A stretch of DNA of 42,754 bases from positions 1 through 42,754 of the forward strand of contig CAYSSK010000023.1 in the NCBI GenBank assembly GCA_964433645.1. The letters run 5' to 3'. A program made the position numbers and the translations under genes. The notes under the pieces were generated by a model, which was given only the letters and a program-made list of their open reading frames with translations, did no database searches and had not been told where the DNA came from. How positions within the stretch are numbered: the first letter of the stretch is position 1; each line of letters opens with the position of its first letter. Positions 14,887 through 22,280 of the stretch are shown in pieces. The stretch comes from Desulfofustis sp964433645. GTDB taxonomy: Bacteria; Desulfobacterota; Desulfobulbia; Desulfobulbales; Desulfocapsaceae.

Positions 14887-15492
14887 TTACTCATTGCCCA
14901 TGAAAAGATGTGATAATGCTATATCCCTGCCCAGATTGGCCATCAGCGTGACTACCGTAATTTCCCCCGCGTCCTCTTTATTGGCGTCTTTTCCCTGGAG
15001 TTGGCGCAGAGCTTCCGCCCCCTCGTGCAGTTCGGCCATCACCGGAACGCAAAAGGCCTTGTCCCTGTTGGCGACAAGCATACCGAGTACTCCGAAATGA
15101 TGGCCGAAAATCCATGGGGCTTTACTGGAATTCTCGGAGTCCTGGTGCAATTTTTTCACGCCCGGCATGAATTTCGCTTCCTTGGCCACCTTGATTCCGT
15201 CGCCAATCAGAATAAAAGCACCGGCACGAGTGCGAGCCGCTCCCTGCTGCACGACAAGCTTCAGCCAGTGGGCAACAATTTTATCGATCTTCAAAGCCCC
15301 GGATCGAAAAAAGGCGAGAAAGCCTTCGTACGTACCGGGAAGAAGTCGCAACCAGCGGATACTCGACGATACGCCATGGTGATCGAGGCGGACAATGAAG
15401 CCGAATATGGCCACGATAAACCACGCGAACGTCGCCGATCTGGGAAAAGCCTCACGAAACGTCCTCAGCAACAAGCAGAGTTGACCGATCAT
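14887..15492 (-). pseudogene. Transposase, N-terminal fragment (DDE type)
   Basis: The 201-aa frame begins MIGQLCLLLRTFREAF and contains VRLDHHGVSSSIRWLRLLPGTYE and FILIGDGIKVAKEAKFMPGVKKLHQDSENSS, which I recognise from a DDE transposase family of about 450 aa. The first catalytic Asp is probably that of GDG. Later catalytic residues are absent: the frame stops about 15 nt after the usp 3' end begins on the other strand. It has its own start and ribosome area but is most likely non-functional. Confidence 0.7.
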
Positions 15493-15551
15493 TTTGCCCC
15501 CTTACCCGATCTGAATGGACAGGTTGAACAGAGTACCGCTGCCGGTGGCTG

Positions 15552-15872
15552 TTATTCTTGTCGCAATCCAAAGGTGTTGGGAGCTACTCGGTTGAACCGC
15601 ACCTCTTTTCGAATCTGTTTACCCATGGCTGAAGACAAGGAATCCCGGTCCAGTTGCACACCGAATTCCTTTTCCACCGCCGCTAGAATTTCCGAGATGT
15701 GCAGTGGTTTCCCCGTATTCTCAAGTACTATTTCGACCATATCAAGGTTTGACGTACGTCTGCGGCCCGGTTTTGGGGGGAGAGGTGTTTCTCTTTCCAA
15801 ACGGGCGATCAAGCCAAGCTTGAACTCTGCAACTTCCTTTTCGTACGTCAAAAACAGTTCGTCTCGCTTCAT
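15552..15872 (-). CDS. Winged-helix (HARE-HTH-like) accessory protein of the IS remnant
   Basis: A 106-aa protein starting at ATG 15872 after TGGAGGCACG. The N-terminal half is a charged helix (MKRDELFLTYEKEVAEF); the C-terminal half resembles the HARE-HTH or HB1-type winged helix: MVEIVLENTGKPLHISEILAAVEKEFG then SSAMGKQIRKEVRFNRVAPNTFGL. It lies 60 nt upstream of the transposase fragment on the same strand and is probably part of the same element, perhaps as a DNA-binding regulator of transposition. The GTACGT repeats around it might be its sites. Confidence 0.6.
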   Translation of the reverse strand: MKRDELFLTYEKEVAEFKLGLIARLERETPLPPKPGRRRTSNLDMVEIVLENTGKPLHISEILAAVEKEFGVQLDRDSLSSAMGKQIRKEVRFNRVAPNTFGLRQE

Positions 15873-16072
15873 GGCGTGCCTCCAGGGGATAAAGGTTGAT
15901 GGTGAATCCCTTGGAGAATACCAGAAGGCTACTCGTACGTCAAAGATTATGTACGTACCATTTTGAATGTATATCTACAAGCAAAAAAGTGTATTTATCG
16001 TTTGTTTACATATGGATAATAGCTTTTTCGCTCAAGCGCTCTTAGGTACGTAATACGTAGAACTTTTGACTG

Positions 16073-16327
16073 TCAAGTGTAGTAGAGCTTTTTAATATTT
16101 GATTTTCCGTAGGTGCAGCCGGTGGCGACCATGAGACCATCGAGGAAACATCCGGCGGCATGCCCCTCTCCGGTCTCGGAAATAACCCGTAGTTCCTTGC
16201 CCTGAGAGCGCTCGACGCCGAGCGCCTTCATCGCGGTAAGACCGGCACGGATACCCATCGGCATGGCCGGGCACTTGTGGCCGTGGAAGGCAAGACCACT
16301 TTCAAACACTTCATTGAGATTTTCCAT
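16073..16327 (-). pseudogene. FmdE-like protein, C-terminus lost at the IS junction
   Basis: The frame from ATG 16327 reads MENLNEVFESGLAFHGHKCPAMPMGIRAG and continues to TGCTYGKSNIKKLYYT before a stop. The family (FmdE, PF02663) keeps HGHxCP and TGCTxGK and normally goes on for at least 40 more residues after GKxN. The loss coincides with the edge of the IS remnant near 16080. The metal-binding His and Cys of HGHKCP remain. Ribosome site GCAAGGAGAAG precedes the ATG. The 84-aa product may still fold, but it lacks the end of the domain. Confidence 0.7.
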
Positions 16328-16351
16328 GCTCCTTCTCCTTGCAGGTTTTTT

Positions 16352-16789
16352 TTAGTCGCTCGCGCCCAAATTCCGGCGCACGCGCATTAATACATCGATC
16401 ACCCGGTCAATTTCTACAGGGTCGATCTCTTCATAGGCCTGCTCCAGCATTTCGGCGGAGTGGACCGACAGATCATTCCACATCGCTGTGGCGCGTTCGG
16501 TTGGTACAACGAGCTTGACGCGTCGATCGGTTGTATCGGCCCGGCGCTCTACCCAGCCGTCACGTTGCATCCGGTCGATGAGCTTCACCGCCGAGGGGGC
16601 GGTTATCGAAAGGAGTTTACACAACTCATTTTGCGCCAAAGGACCGTCAGCCATGAGGTGTGCCAGCACGCGGAATTGCGTTGGGCTGACCCCGGTCCCC
16701 TGCAAACGGAGGGTGAGGTTGTCAACAAAGGCCTTGAGCGTCAGCGAGCACTGAAAGCCGAGGCTTTGATGTGGGTCAAAAAGGGACAT
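16352..16789 (-). CDS. MarR-family transcriptional regulator
   Basis: A 145-aa dimeric winged-helix regulator. Dimer helices at both ends enclose GPLAQNELCKLLSITAPSAVKLIDRMQRDGWVERRADTTDRR, the usual MarR DNA-binding segment including the wing with DxRR. It lies 24 nt upstream of the FmdE-like fragment on the same strand and is probably in an operon with it. Several repeated boxes just upstream of its start (16801-16835) are likely its operator sites. The ligand is unknown. Confidence 0.9.
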   Translation of the reverse strand: MSLFDPHQSLGFQCSLTLKAFVDNLTLRLQGTGVSPTQFRVLAHLMADGPLAQNELCKLLSITAPSAVKLIDRMQRDGWVERRADTTDRRVKLVVPTERATAMWNDLSVHSAEMLEQAYEEIDPVEIDRVIDVLMRVRRNLGASD

Positions 16790-16800
16790 ATTGTTTGACT

Positions 16801-16835
16801 ATGCTAATTGTAATTATGCTAATTGTTAGTAGGCT
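16801..16835 (-). promoter_or_regulatory. Repeated operator boxes for the MarR regulator
   Basis: ATGCTAATTGT occurs twice, at 16801-16811 and 16816-16826, 15 bp apart. Partly overlapping, TAGTAGGCTTACTA is a near-palindrome with TAGTA/TACTA arms. All lie directly upstream of the marR start at 16789. Confidence 0.55.
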
Positions 16836-16886
16836 TACTATAAGCTTTTTCGTTTCCGCTGTCAAGCGCCTGTGCTACGACCGGCA

Positions 16887-16998
16887 GGACTGGTTGGCTC
16901 TCCCTCCGGCTGCTGCGCTGCGGCCTGATTCTCCGCACCGCCGGGCCTTCGCGATGCAGCCAACGGGACAACCAACCAGTCCGTAAAACTGATTTTCA
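16887..16998 (+). repeat. Dispersed intergenic repeat, divergent copy D
   Basis: GGACTGGTTGG (16887-16897) and CCAACCAGTCC (16972-16982) are exact inverted complements, so the whole copy can form one large hairpin. Between them lie GGCCTGATTCTCCG and GGGCCTTCGCGATGCAGCC, as in copies A and E. The usual GATTTTCATATAAA is GATTTTCATAGAAA here (16991 onward). The 5' CCCCATGAC part is absent. Confidence 0.7.
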
Positions 16999-17144
16999 TA
17001 GAAAATGATGGAGAAAACCATCAATGCCCGCTGAACGCTGGTTGCGCACGTTTTGATTAGTGAACAAAGCAGTTTACAGGCCGCAATCACAGACAGTTTA
17101 TCTGTCCTTGCCATCTTTAAAGACATTTCCTGTCGAGATATCCC

Positions 17145-17204
17145 TTGACAATAAAGCAGATAAGAGCAATTATTGATTTGTCATTTAGCTAATTGACGAA
17201 ATGA
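17145..17204 (+). promoter_or_regulatory. Promoter and operator of arsR-arsA
   Basis: TTGACA (17145-17150), a 17-bp gap and AATTAT (17168-17173) make a fair promoter. Behind it TCATTT (17181-17186) and AAATGA (17199-17204) form a dyad immediately before the start codon, suited to autorepression by the third ArsR. Confidence 0.5.
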
Positions 17205-17211
17205 GGAAAAA

Positions 17212-17592
17212 ATGTACGCTTGCCTCTCTATCACCAAGGCCTTGGCGGACGAAAGCAGGATGCGGACGGTGGCCGCTTTGCTTCGACATAAAGAGTTGTG
17301 TGTCTGTCAGCTTGTTGAACTATTGCAGCTTGCGACACCGACTGTGTCCCGTCATTTGGCCGTTCTGTTGGGGGCCCGTTTGGTGCAGAGCCGTAAGGAT
17401 GGTCGCTGGGTCTATTATCGTATCTCCGGTGAATTTCCGGAGCACCTTCGCCGATGGTTTGAGGATACAGTGGTTAACACTGAAGAAATCAAGGCGGATC
17501 ACCTTGTTTTGCAAGAGTTCCTGGTCGATCCCGTCGAGGAATTGTGTCGAAATCAAAAAGAAAGGAAAAAAAGTGATGCTGGAACCATATGA
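17212..17592 (+). CDS. arsR: ArsR-family repressor, third copy
   Basis: A 126-aa winged-helix regulator: MYACLSITKALADESRMRTV, then ELCVCQLVELLQLATPTVSRH with the As(III) CxC and recognition helix, then RKDGRWVYYR. ATG 17212 follows GAGGAAAAA. The C-terminus is Glu/Lys-rich and extends 17 nt into arsA, which points to translational coupling. It is more divergent from the ArsR at 13812 than that one is from the remnant at 3992, so it is not a recent copy. Likely to control the dyad at 17181-17204. Confidence 0.92.
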   Translation: MYACLSITKALADESRMRTVAALLRHKELCVCQLVELLQLATPTVSRHLAVLLGARLVQSRKDGRWVYYRISGEFPEHLRRWFEDTVVNTEEIKADHLVLQEFLVDPVEELCRNQKERKKSDAGTI

Positions 17593-19393
17593 AATTACCT
17601 CTGAATCGCGAAAAGTGCTGTCAATGAAAGCGTTCCTCTCGAGTGTGCCGCGCTACCTGTTTTTTACTGGTAAAGGCGGTGTCGGCAAGACCTCCATGGC
17701 CTGCGCGACCGCGTTGGGGCTGGCGGAACACGGCAAACGAGTACTTCTTATCAGTACCGATCCCGCCTCGAATCTCGATGAGGTGCTGGAGACATCCTTG
17801 TCTTCATTGCCATCCCCGGTTACGCATGTTTCCGGTTTGTTTGCGTTGAACATCAACCCGATCGTTGCCGCCGCCGAATATCGTGAGCGTATGATCGGCC
17901 CTTATCGCGGCGTATTACCGGAGGCTGCCGTTACTCAGATGGAAGAGCAACTCTCCGGAGCATGCACCGTTGAAATCGCCGGATTCAACGAATTCTCCAA
18001 ACTTCTTGGCGATGACGCTACTATGCAGGAATATGACCATATTGTCTTAGACACCGCGCCAACCGGTCACACGTTGCGCCTCTTGAATCTACCGTCGGCC
18101 TGGAACGACTTCATGGTTTCCAATCAAACAGGCAGTTCCTGCCTGGGCCCTATTGCCGGACTGAAAGAACAGAAAAGACAGTTCGAACAGGTGGTGACCG
18201 CCTTGAAGGATCCGGCAAGGACGCTGTTGGTCTTGGTCTCCAGGGCTGAAAACATGTCATTTGCGGAAGCGTCTCGCGCCAGCCGTGAACTCGGCGAATT
18301 GGGTATGAAAAATCAGCATGTGATTATCAACGGTGTATTTTCATCCCCGTCAACTGATCGGATTGCGCGGGCGTTCGCCGAAAAAACGATCCTGGCCATG
18401 GATGCCTTGCCCACGGAATTGCAGAATATCCCGTCCACGATCGTGCCGTTTCGTGCTGCCGGCGTTATGGGCATTGCCGCGCTCAGGAGTGTTTATCAAG
18501 AGCAACCTGCCCAATCAGATCAACAAGAGGCTGTTTGTTCTCTTCCCGATCTTGACACCGTGACGAGCCGGATATCCGGTTGGTCGGAATTACTGGCAAG
18601 CCTGGAGCGGCAAGGCAAAGGCGTCATCATGACCATGGGTAAAGGGGGAGTGGGAAAAACCACCATAGCTGCTGCAATCGCCGCGGAACTGGCTCGTCGT
18701 GGTCACGGCGTCGTTCTGTCGACAACAGATCCTGCCGCCCATGTGGCGCAGACCATAGGCGACGAGATCCCGAACCTAACGGTTGAACGAATCGATCCCA
18801 AGCTGGAAACGACTCGTTATGTTGAAGATGTACTGACCAAGAATCGGGACAAACTCTCGCCTGATGACATGGCATTGCTCGAAGAAGAAATGCGTTCTCC
18901 CTGCATCGAGGAAATTGCCGTATTTCAGGCTTTCGCGCAAACGGTGGCCAAAGGGGACAATGCTTTCGTGGTCCTGGATACCGCACCCACCGGCCACACG
19001 CTGTTGTTGCTGGATGCCACTCAATCCTACCATCGCGAAGTGGCCAAAGCAGTGGATGAGTTACCGGAGGCCGTCAAGGCTCTTTTGCCCCGTGTCCGTG
19101 ATCCTGAATTTACCAAGGTGCTCATCGTGTCTCTGCCGGAAGCGACACCCACCCATGAAGCGTCGGCCCTGCAGGACGATCTGCGCCGGGCCGGGATCGA
19201 ACCGTATGGCTGGGTCGTCAATCGAAGTTTTGCCTTTTCCGGCACTCAAGATCCGGTGCTGTGCGCCAAAAGCAGGGACGAGCTTTCCTACATAGATGAG
19301 ATCCTGGATCGTCATGCCCAACGGACGGTGGTTTCCCCCTGGCTTCCCCAGGAACTCAACGGTTCGGAAAATCTTAAAAATTTGATCACCTAA
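17576..19393 (+). CDS. arsA: ArsA arsenite-stimulated ATPase, two-domain
   Basis: A 605-aa soluble ATPase with two P-loop halves. A1 has GKGGVGKT at 32-39 and DTAPTGHTLRLL near 159; A2 has GKGGVGKT at 355-362 and DTAPTGHTLLLL. The three As(III)-binding cysteines known from E. coli ArsA have equivalents here: Cys130 (LSGACTVEIAGF), Cys189 (GSSCLGPIAGL) and Cys443 (RSPCIEEIAVF). It takes arsenite from ArsD and drives the efflux permease. The frame is open back to 17201, but ATG 17576 has AAAGGAAA upstream and overlaps the arsR end. The partner permease here would be ACR3, on the other side of the island. Confidence 0.95.
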   Translation: MLEPYEITSESRKVLSMKAFLSSVPRYLFFTGKGGVGKTSMACATALGLAEHGKRVLLISTDPASNLDEVLETSLSSLPSPVTHVSGLFALNINPIVAAAEYRERMIGPYRGVLPEAAVTQMEEQLSGACTVEIAGFNEFSKLLGDDATMQEYDHIVLDTAPTGHTLRLLNLPSAWNDFMVSNQTGSSCLGPIAGLKEQKRQFEQVVTALKDPARTLLVLVSRAENMSFAEASRASRELGELGMKNQHVIINGVFSSPSTDRIARAFAEKTILAMDALPTELQNIPSTIVPFRAAGVMGIAALRSVYQEQPAQSDQQEAVCSLPDLDTVTSRISGWSELLASLERQGKGVIMTMGKGGVGKTTIAAAIAAELARRGHGVVLSTTDPAAHVAQTIGDEIPNLTVERIDPKLETTRYVEDVLTKNRDKLSPDDMALLEEEMRSPCIEEIAVFQAFAQTVAKGDNAFVVLDTAPTGHTLLLLDATQSYHREVAKAVDELPEAVKALLPRVRDPEFTKVLIVSLPEATPTHEASALQDDLRRAGIEPYGWVVNRSFAFSGTQDPVLCAKSRDELSYIDEILDRHAQRTVVSPWLPQELNGSENLKNLIT

Positions 19394-19415
19394 CAAAGCG
19401 TCTTTGAGCAAGCGC

Positions 19416-19445
19416 GAAGTGGGGCCGCTTACTCCGCCCCACTTC
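19416..19445. terminator. Hairpin between convergent arsA and DUF4405 genes
   Basis: GAAGTGGGGC (19416-19425) and GCCCCACTTC (19436-19445) form a perfect 10-bp stem with a 10-nt loop, 22 nt after the arsA stop. No T-run follows on either strand, so it may be a rho-dependent or 3'-end-protecting structure. Confidence 0.5.
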
Positions 19446-19578
19446 AACCGCGTTCTGCGAACATCGATTTCAGCGAGGCGAAATCACAAACCAACAAGCC
19501 ACAGAAACAGCAAAGGACCGTGCCGGTGGTCAAAAAGGTCGGCTCAATTTCCTCCAGTCGCGCAACTTGTTTATTCGC

Positions 19579-20181
19579 TCATTTTTTGCTTGGTTTGATT
19601 ATAAGGTAGAGCTGTTGGGGAGAGATATCGTTGGCCTTGGCGAGCTCAAGCAAAGACTGGTCGGCCCCTTCGACACTCATCCCCGCTTTGTCCAGTAGTT
19701 CAAGGGCCTGGTCGAGATCGATTGCTTCTTTTGCCGTGAATTTTTTCAGGGAGGACAGTTCGGCTCGGCCATAGGGCGGTTCTCCATATTTATCGGCCGC
19801 TGCTTCCTTGAAATACGCCCCGACTTCGACGATCGTGCTGAACGGCGGGATATGGAAATAGGTTCCGGCCACAACGAGAACCGTGATTACCAGCCCGATA
19901 TTGAATGAAGGGGTGAATACCCGCATCTCCTTGAGGCGGTTTTTCAGATACGATTTCACTGCCCTCCAGTTGTAGTAAATGTGCAGCAGGCCGGCCAAGA
20001 CAAAGAGCAGCCCGACCGTCAGGTGCTGGTCGCTCCACTCCGCTTTGGTCAGTCCCCAGAAACGCCAGTCGGCCCAGTGAGCAACCCGTCCTTCCGGAAC
20101 GACATAAAGGACGACCGAGTTGACGATCAGCACGACCAGCGAGACCAGCATGGTCATGGAGGTGATTTTTCGGATATTCAT
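19579..20181 (-). CDS. DUF4405 membrane protein (cytochrome b-like)
   Basis: A 200-aa protein from ATG 20181 (GGAGAGAG upstream; GTG 20187 is possible). Three or four hydrophobic segments are visible: near 8-28, 52-72 and 95-112. SDQHLTVGLLFVLAGLLHIYYN carries histidines of the type that hold haem b in DUF4405 and related proteins. A hydrophilic C-terminal part, with LDQALELLDKAG repeated in style as LLELAKANDISPQQL, may be a helical domain. It lies 21 nt after the ferredoxin gene on the same strand, so the pair may form a membrane electron-transfer unit. Their link to arsenic is only by position. Confidence 0.8.
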   Translation of the reverse strand: MNIRKITSMTMLVSLVVLIVNSVVLYVVPEGRVAHWADWRFWGLTKAEWSDQHLTVGLLFVLAGLLHIYYNWRAVKSYLKNRLKEMRVFTPSFNIGLVITVLVVAGTYFHIPPFSTIVEVGAYFKEAAADKYGEPPYGRAELSSLKKFTAKEAIDLDQALELLDKAGMSVEGADQSLLELAKANDISPQQLYLIIKPSKK

Positions 20182-20202
20182 CGTCACTCTCTCCGTCTGG
20201 CG

Positions 20203-20535
20203 TCACGAGCCCTGCTGGATCTTTTCCTCGAGTTGTTTTTTGGCAACCGAAAGGATTTTTTCTCTTTTGATGATGTCTCGCACGTATTGCTTGTCCGGGA
20301 AGCTGATGGCATCAACGACGCACCAAACCTGACAGGACGTGCAGCCGACCATGCAGTGCAACGGTCTGGCGACAATCGATTTTCGCTGGACCGGGTCAAA
20401 ATCGAAAACCTCCCGTCCGCAGCTGGTGATACACATGCCGCAGCCGATGCACGATGCTTCATCGATGGTTGGATGCCAGTCTATTTCTTCCCGCGGGATA
20501 CCTTTCCATGTCGCAAACTTTTCAGGTAAATTCAT
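20203..20535 (-). CDS. 4Fe-4S dicluster ferredoxin
   Basis: A 110-aa protein from ATG 20535, five bases after AAGGAG; the frame is open further up to 20589. The first cluster motif is CIGCGMCITSC. The second is CMVGCTSCQVWC, with three residues between the first two cysteines instead of two and no following Pro. That variant is seen in other 'HCMVGCTSC' ferredoxins. A Lys/Glu-rich tail follows (KREKILSVAKKQLEEKIQ). It is the first gene of a pair with the DUF4405 membrane protein, for which it is probably the cytosolic electron donor or acceptor. Confidence 0.85.
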   Translation of the reverse strand: MNLPEKFATWKGIPREEIDWHPTIDEASCIGCGMCITSCGREVFDFDPVQRKSIVARPLHCMVGCTSCQVWCVVDAISFPDKQYVRDIIKREKILSVAKKQLEEKIQQGS

Positions 20536-20589
20536 CTGATCTCCTTGTTCGTGGTTGTTCGTCCGGATGATTTGAACCTTCATGGGCAT

Positions 20590-21018
20590 GTTGCTCTTTC
20601 GCTACGCCTTCGCCGACCGTCTATGAGCTGCCGTGCCTGATTGCAGCGTTCAGGCTGGTGCCAGGTTTGTTGACCTCCTGGTATGGCGATCGTCGATCTG
20701 AGCAATTAATAGCAAAAACCGTGCCGAAGATGTTGACAATAGTGCCTTTGACCGCATTTGTCGAGTCGGATCGGGCGGCGCGACAGGTGCCGTATGTCGT
20801 GGTGTTGGGTAACTGGGGAAAAAGTATCCATATCCACCTGACCTGGTGATACATTTTTACCCACTCGGAACGGCTGGCAATGCAAAGAGCGAAGGGGAAT
20901 AGGGCTGTTACCGGCGCTCATTGGGTATGGCACGGATTTTTTAACAAACCGGCACGAGATTTGTATGACAATTAACAACGGCGCCACAACAAAAAAATTC
21001 AATCGAAAGGAGTTGGTC
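20590..21018. other. Noncoding stretch upstream of the Spy-like gene
   Basis: About 430 bases without a supported gene. GGCACG occurs twice, 22 bp apart (20929 and 20951). The second, GGCACGAGATTTGTA (20951-20965), has the spacing of a sigma-54 -24/-12 element but GT in place of the nearly invariant GC at -12. Frames at 20621-20854 and 20658-20849 look like chance. Confidence 0.4.
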
Positions 21019-21531
21019 ATGAAAAAAACAGTAATGATAGCAGCATTAGCAATGGTTCTTGCGGTTGGCAGCTCGCTGGCGGTGGCCGGACCGCGCGGCG
21101 GTGGACCCGGAATGGGGCCCGGCCATGGTTGGGGAAATCAGATGGGACCCGGCTCTGGGTTAAATGACGGCCGAGGGGCAGGTCCGATGATGAACGATGC
21201 ATTTGGTGCTCTCAAGCTGAGCGAGGAACAGAACGCCAAAGTTCAGGCAGTGCGACTGGCTTTCCAGAAGGATCTCTTACCGCTGCAAAATCAACTGTCC
21301 GGAAAGCGGGCCGAACTGCGAACCATGTGGCTCGAGCCGAGTCCGGATCAAGAGGCCATCCTTGCGAAGCAGGGAGAGATCAGCGCGTTGGAAGGGAAGC
21401 TGGCCGAGGCCTTCATTAACCATCGATTCGCCATGCGGGCGATCCTGACCCCGGAACAGCTGGCACAGGTGCCTGCTATCGGCTCCGGCATGGGCACCTA
21501 TCAGGGCCGGAGAATGGCTGGACGATGGTAA
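21019..21531 (+). CDS. Spy/CpxP/ZraP-like periplasmic metal-stress protein
   Basis: A 170-aa exported protein: a signal peptide to about residue 24 (VAVAG), a Gly-, Met- and His-rich stretch (GGGPGMGPGHGWGNQMG), then a helical domain with LSEEQNAKVQAVRLAFQKDLLPLQNQL and ILTPEQLAQVP, which is the LTxxQ pattern of the Spy/CpxP fold. A Met/Arg-rich tail closes it. Family members bind zinc or act as periplasmic chaperones under envelope stress. ATG 21019 follows AAAGGAG. It lies upstream of the RND efflux genes and may share their inducing signal, although 750 nt separate them. Confidence 0.85.
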   Translation: MKKTVMIAALAMVLAVGSSLAVAGPRGGGPGMGPGHGWGNQMGPGSGLNDGRGAGPMMNDAFGALKLSEEQNAKVQAVRLAFQKDLLPLQNQLSGKRAELRTMWLEPSPDQEAILAKQGEISALEGKLAEAFINHRFAMRAILTPEQLAQVPAIGSGMGTYQGRRMAGRW

Positions 21532-21661
21532 TAGGCACTCTGGTGGTCATCAACCTTGCAAATCCGGTCTGTTGATGATAGTAATAACGGCCGGGTGGGT
21601 ACTGCCTGTCGGTATCCATACGGTCGTTGCCGGTTTGGCGAGGTAAAAAGTATCGTATGAG

Positions 21662-22108
21662 ATGCGTAGGATGAAAAACAGAGCGCGCCCCACCATCGGT
21701 AACGGTTTTCGCCTGATAGCCGTCCTGGTCGTTATCCTCCTGGGGATCGGCTCGGCCGGGGCGGGGATCGGCGGTTGCCGCCTGCTGCAAGCAGATGATG
21801 CGGCGCTCTCTCATCTCAGGGGCGAAGCCGGCCTGAATGGATCCGGTCAGTGGGTGCATCCGCCGGAAGCTCTTCATGCCTCTTGTACATCCCGTCCGCA
21901 GAATAACCGGTTGCCGATTGAAACGACGTTCTTGTCCGCTCCCAGAGAGGCTTCCGAGACCTCGTTGACGTGGCCGCACCTGGCCGTTGCCCTGAAGCGG
22001 GTTTTCGACAGTCCAACCGCTGTTTCACCGGCACTGGTGCATGCCGTTCGCCGTTTTCCCCCTCCTGCTGTGTCTCGTTGTATCCTTTATTGCTGTTTCC
22101 TTTGTTGA
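21662..22108 (+). CDS. Hypothetical protein with N-terminal signal/anchor
   Basis: A 148-aa open frame: basic start (MRRMKNRARPTIG), hydrophobic segment LIAVLVVILLGIGSAGAGIG, then a non-repetitive region ending in ILYCCFLC. I recognise no family. ATG 21671 (MKNRARP) is an equally good start, and neither has a strong ribosome site. It lies between the Spy-like gene and the TolC-like gene, where small exported accessory proteins of metal efflux are common. The reading frame being real is uncertain. Confidence 0.45.
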   Translation: MRRMKNRARPTIGNGFRLIAVLVVILLGIGSAGAGIGGCRLLQADDAALSHLRGEAGLNGSGQWVHPPEALHASCTSRPQNNRLPIETTFLSAPREASETSLTWPHLAVALKRVFDSPTAVSPALVHAVRRFPPPAVSRCILYCCFLC

Positions 22109-22280
22109 ACCTTCTCTTCTCGTCTGTGAAGCAGGACGGCTGATCGTTTGCGATCCTGCCGCACCTGCGGTTTTTTCTGTCGCTGATACCCGTTAGCCGT
22201 GAGCTGCGCCGTCGGGTTGTTCCGTGAACATAATGGGATCGGGGGCTCTCTGACCCGCCGATGTTTTCTTTGAGGTGGTA

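Larger units (their letters stand above)
14887..16080 (-). mobile_element. Insertion-sequence remnant
   Basis: Holds a truncated transposase and its small upstream winged-helix gene. The copies of the word TACGTAC or GTACGT cluster at 15326, 15750, 15845, 15933, 15952 and 16047. The 5' edge seems to fall at about 16080, where the FmdE-like reading frame breaks off. The other edge is lost beside the usp 3' end. No clear terminal inverted repeats were found by eye. Confidence 0.55.

Noticed and set aside
15001..15966. 321-aa plus-strand open frame
   Set aside because: Covers the transposase fragment and the winged-helix gene on the opposite strand; those have recognisable families and ribosome sites, this one does not.
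17201..17575. N-terminal extension of ArsA by 125 codons
   Set aside because: It overlaps arsR in another frame and matches nothing; ATG 17576 has a ribosome site and gives the normal ArsA length.
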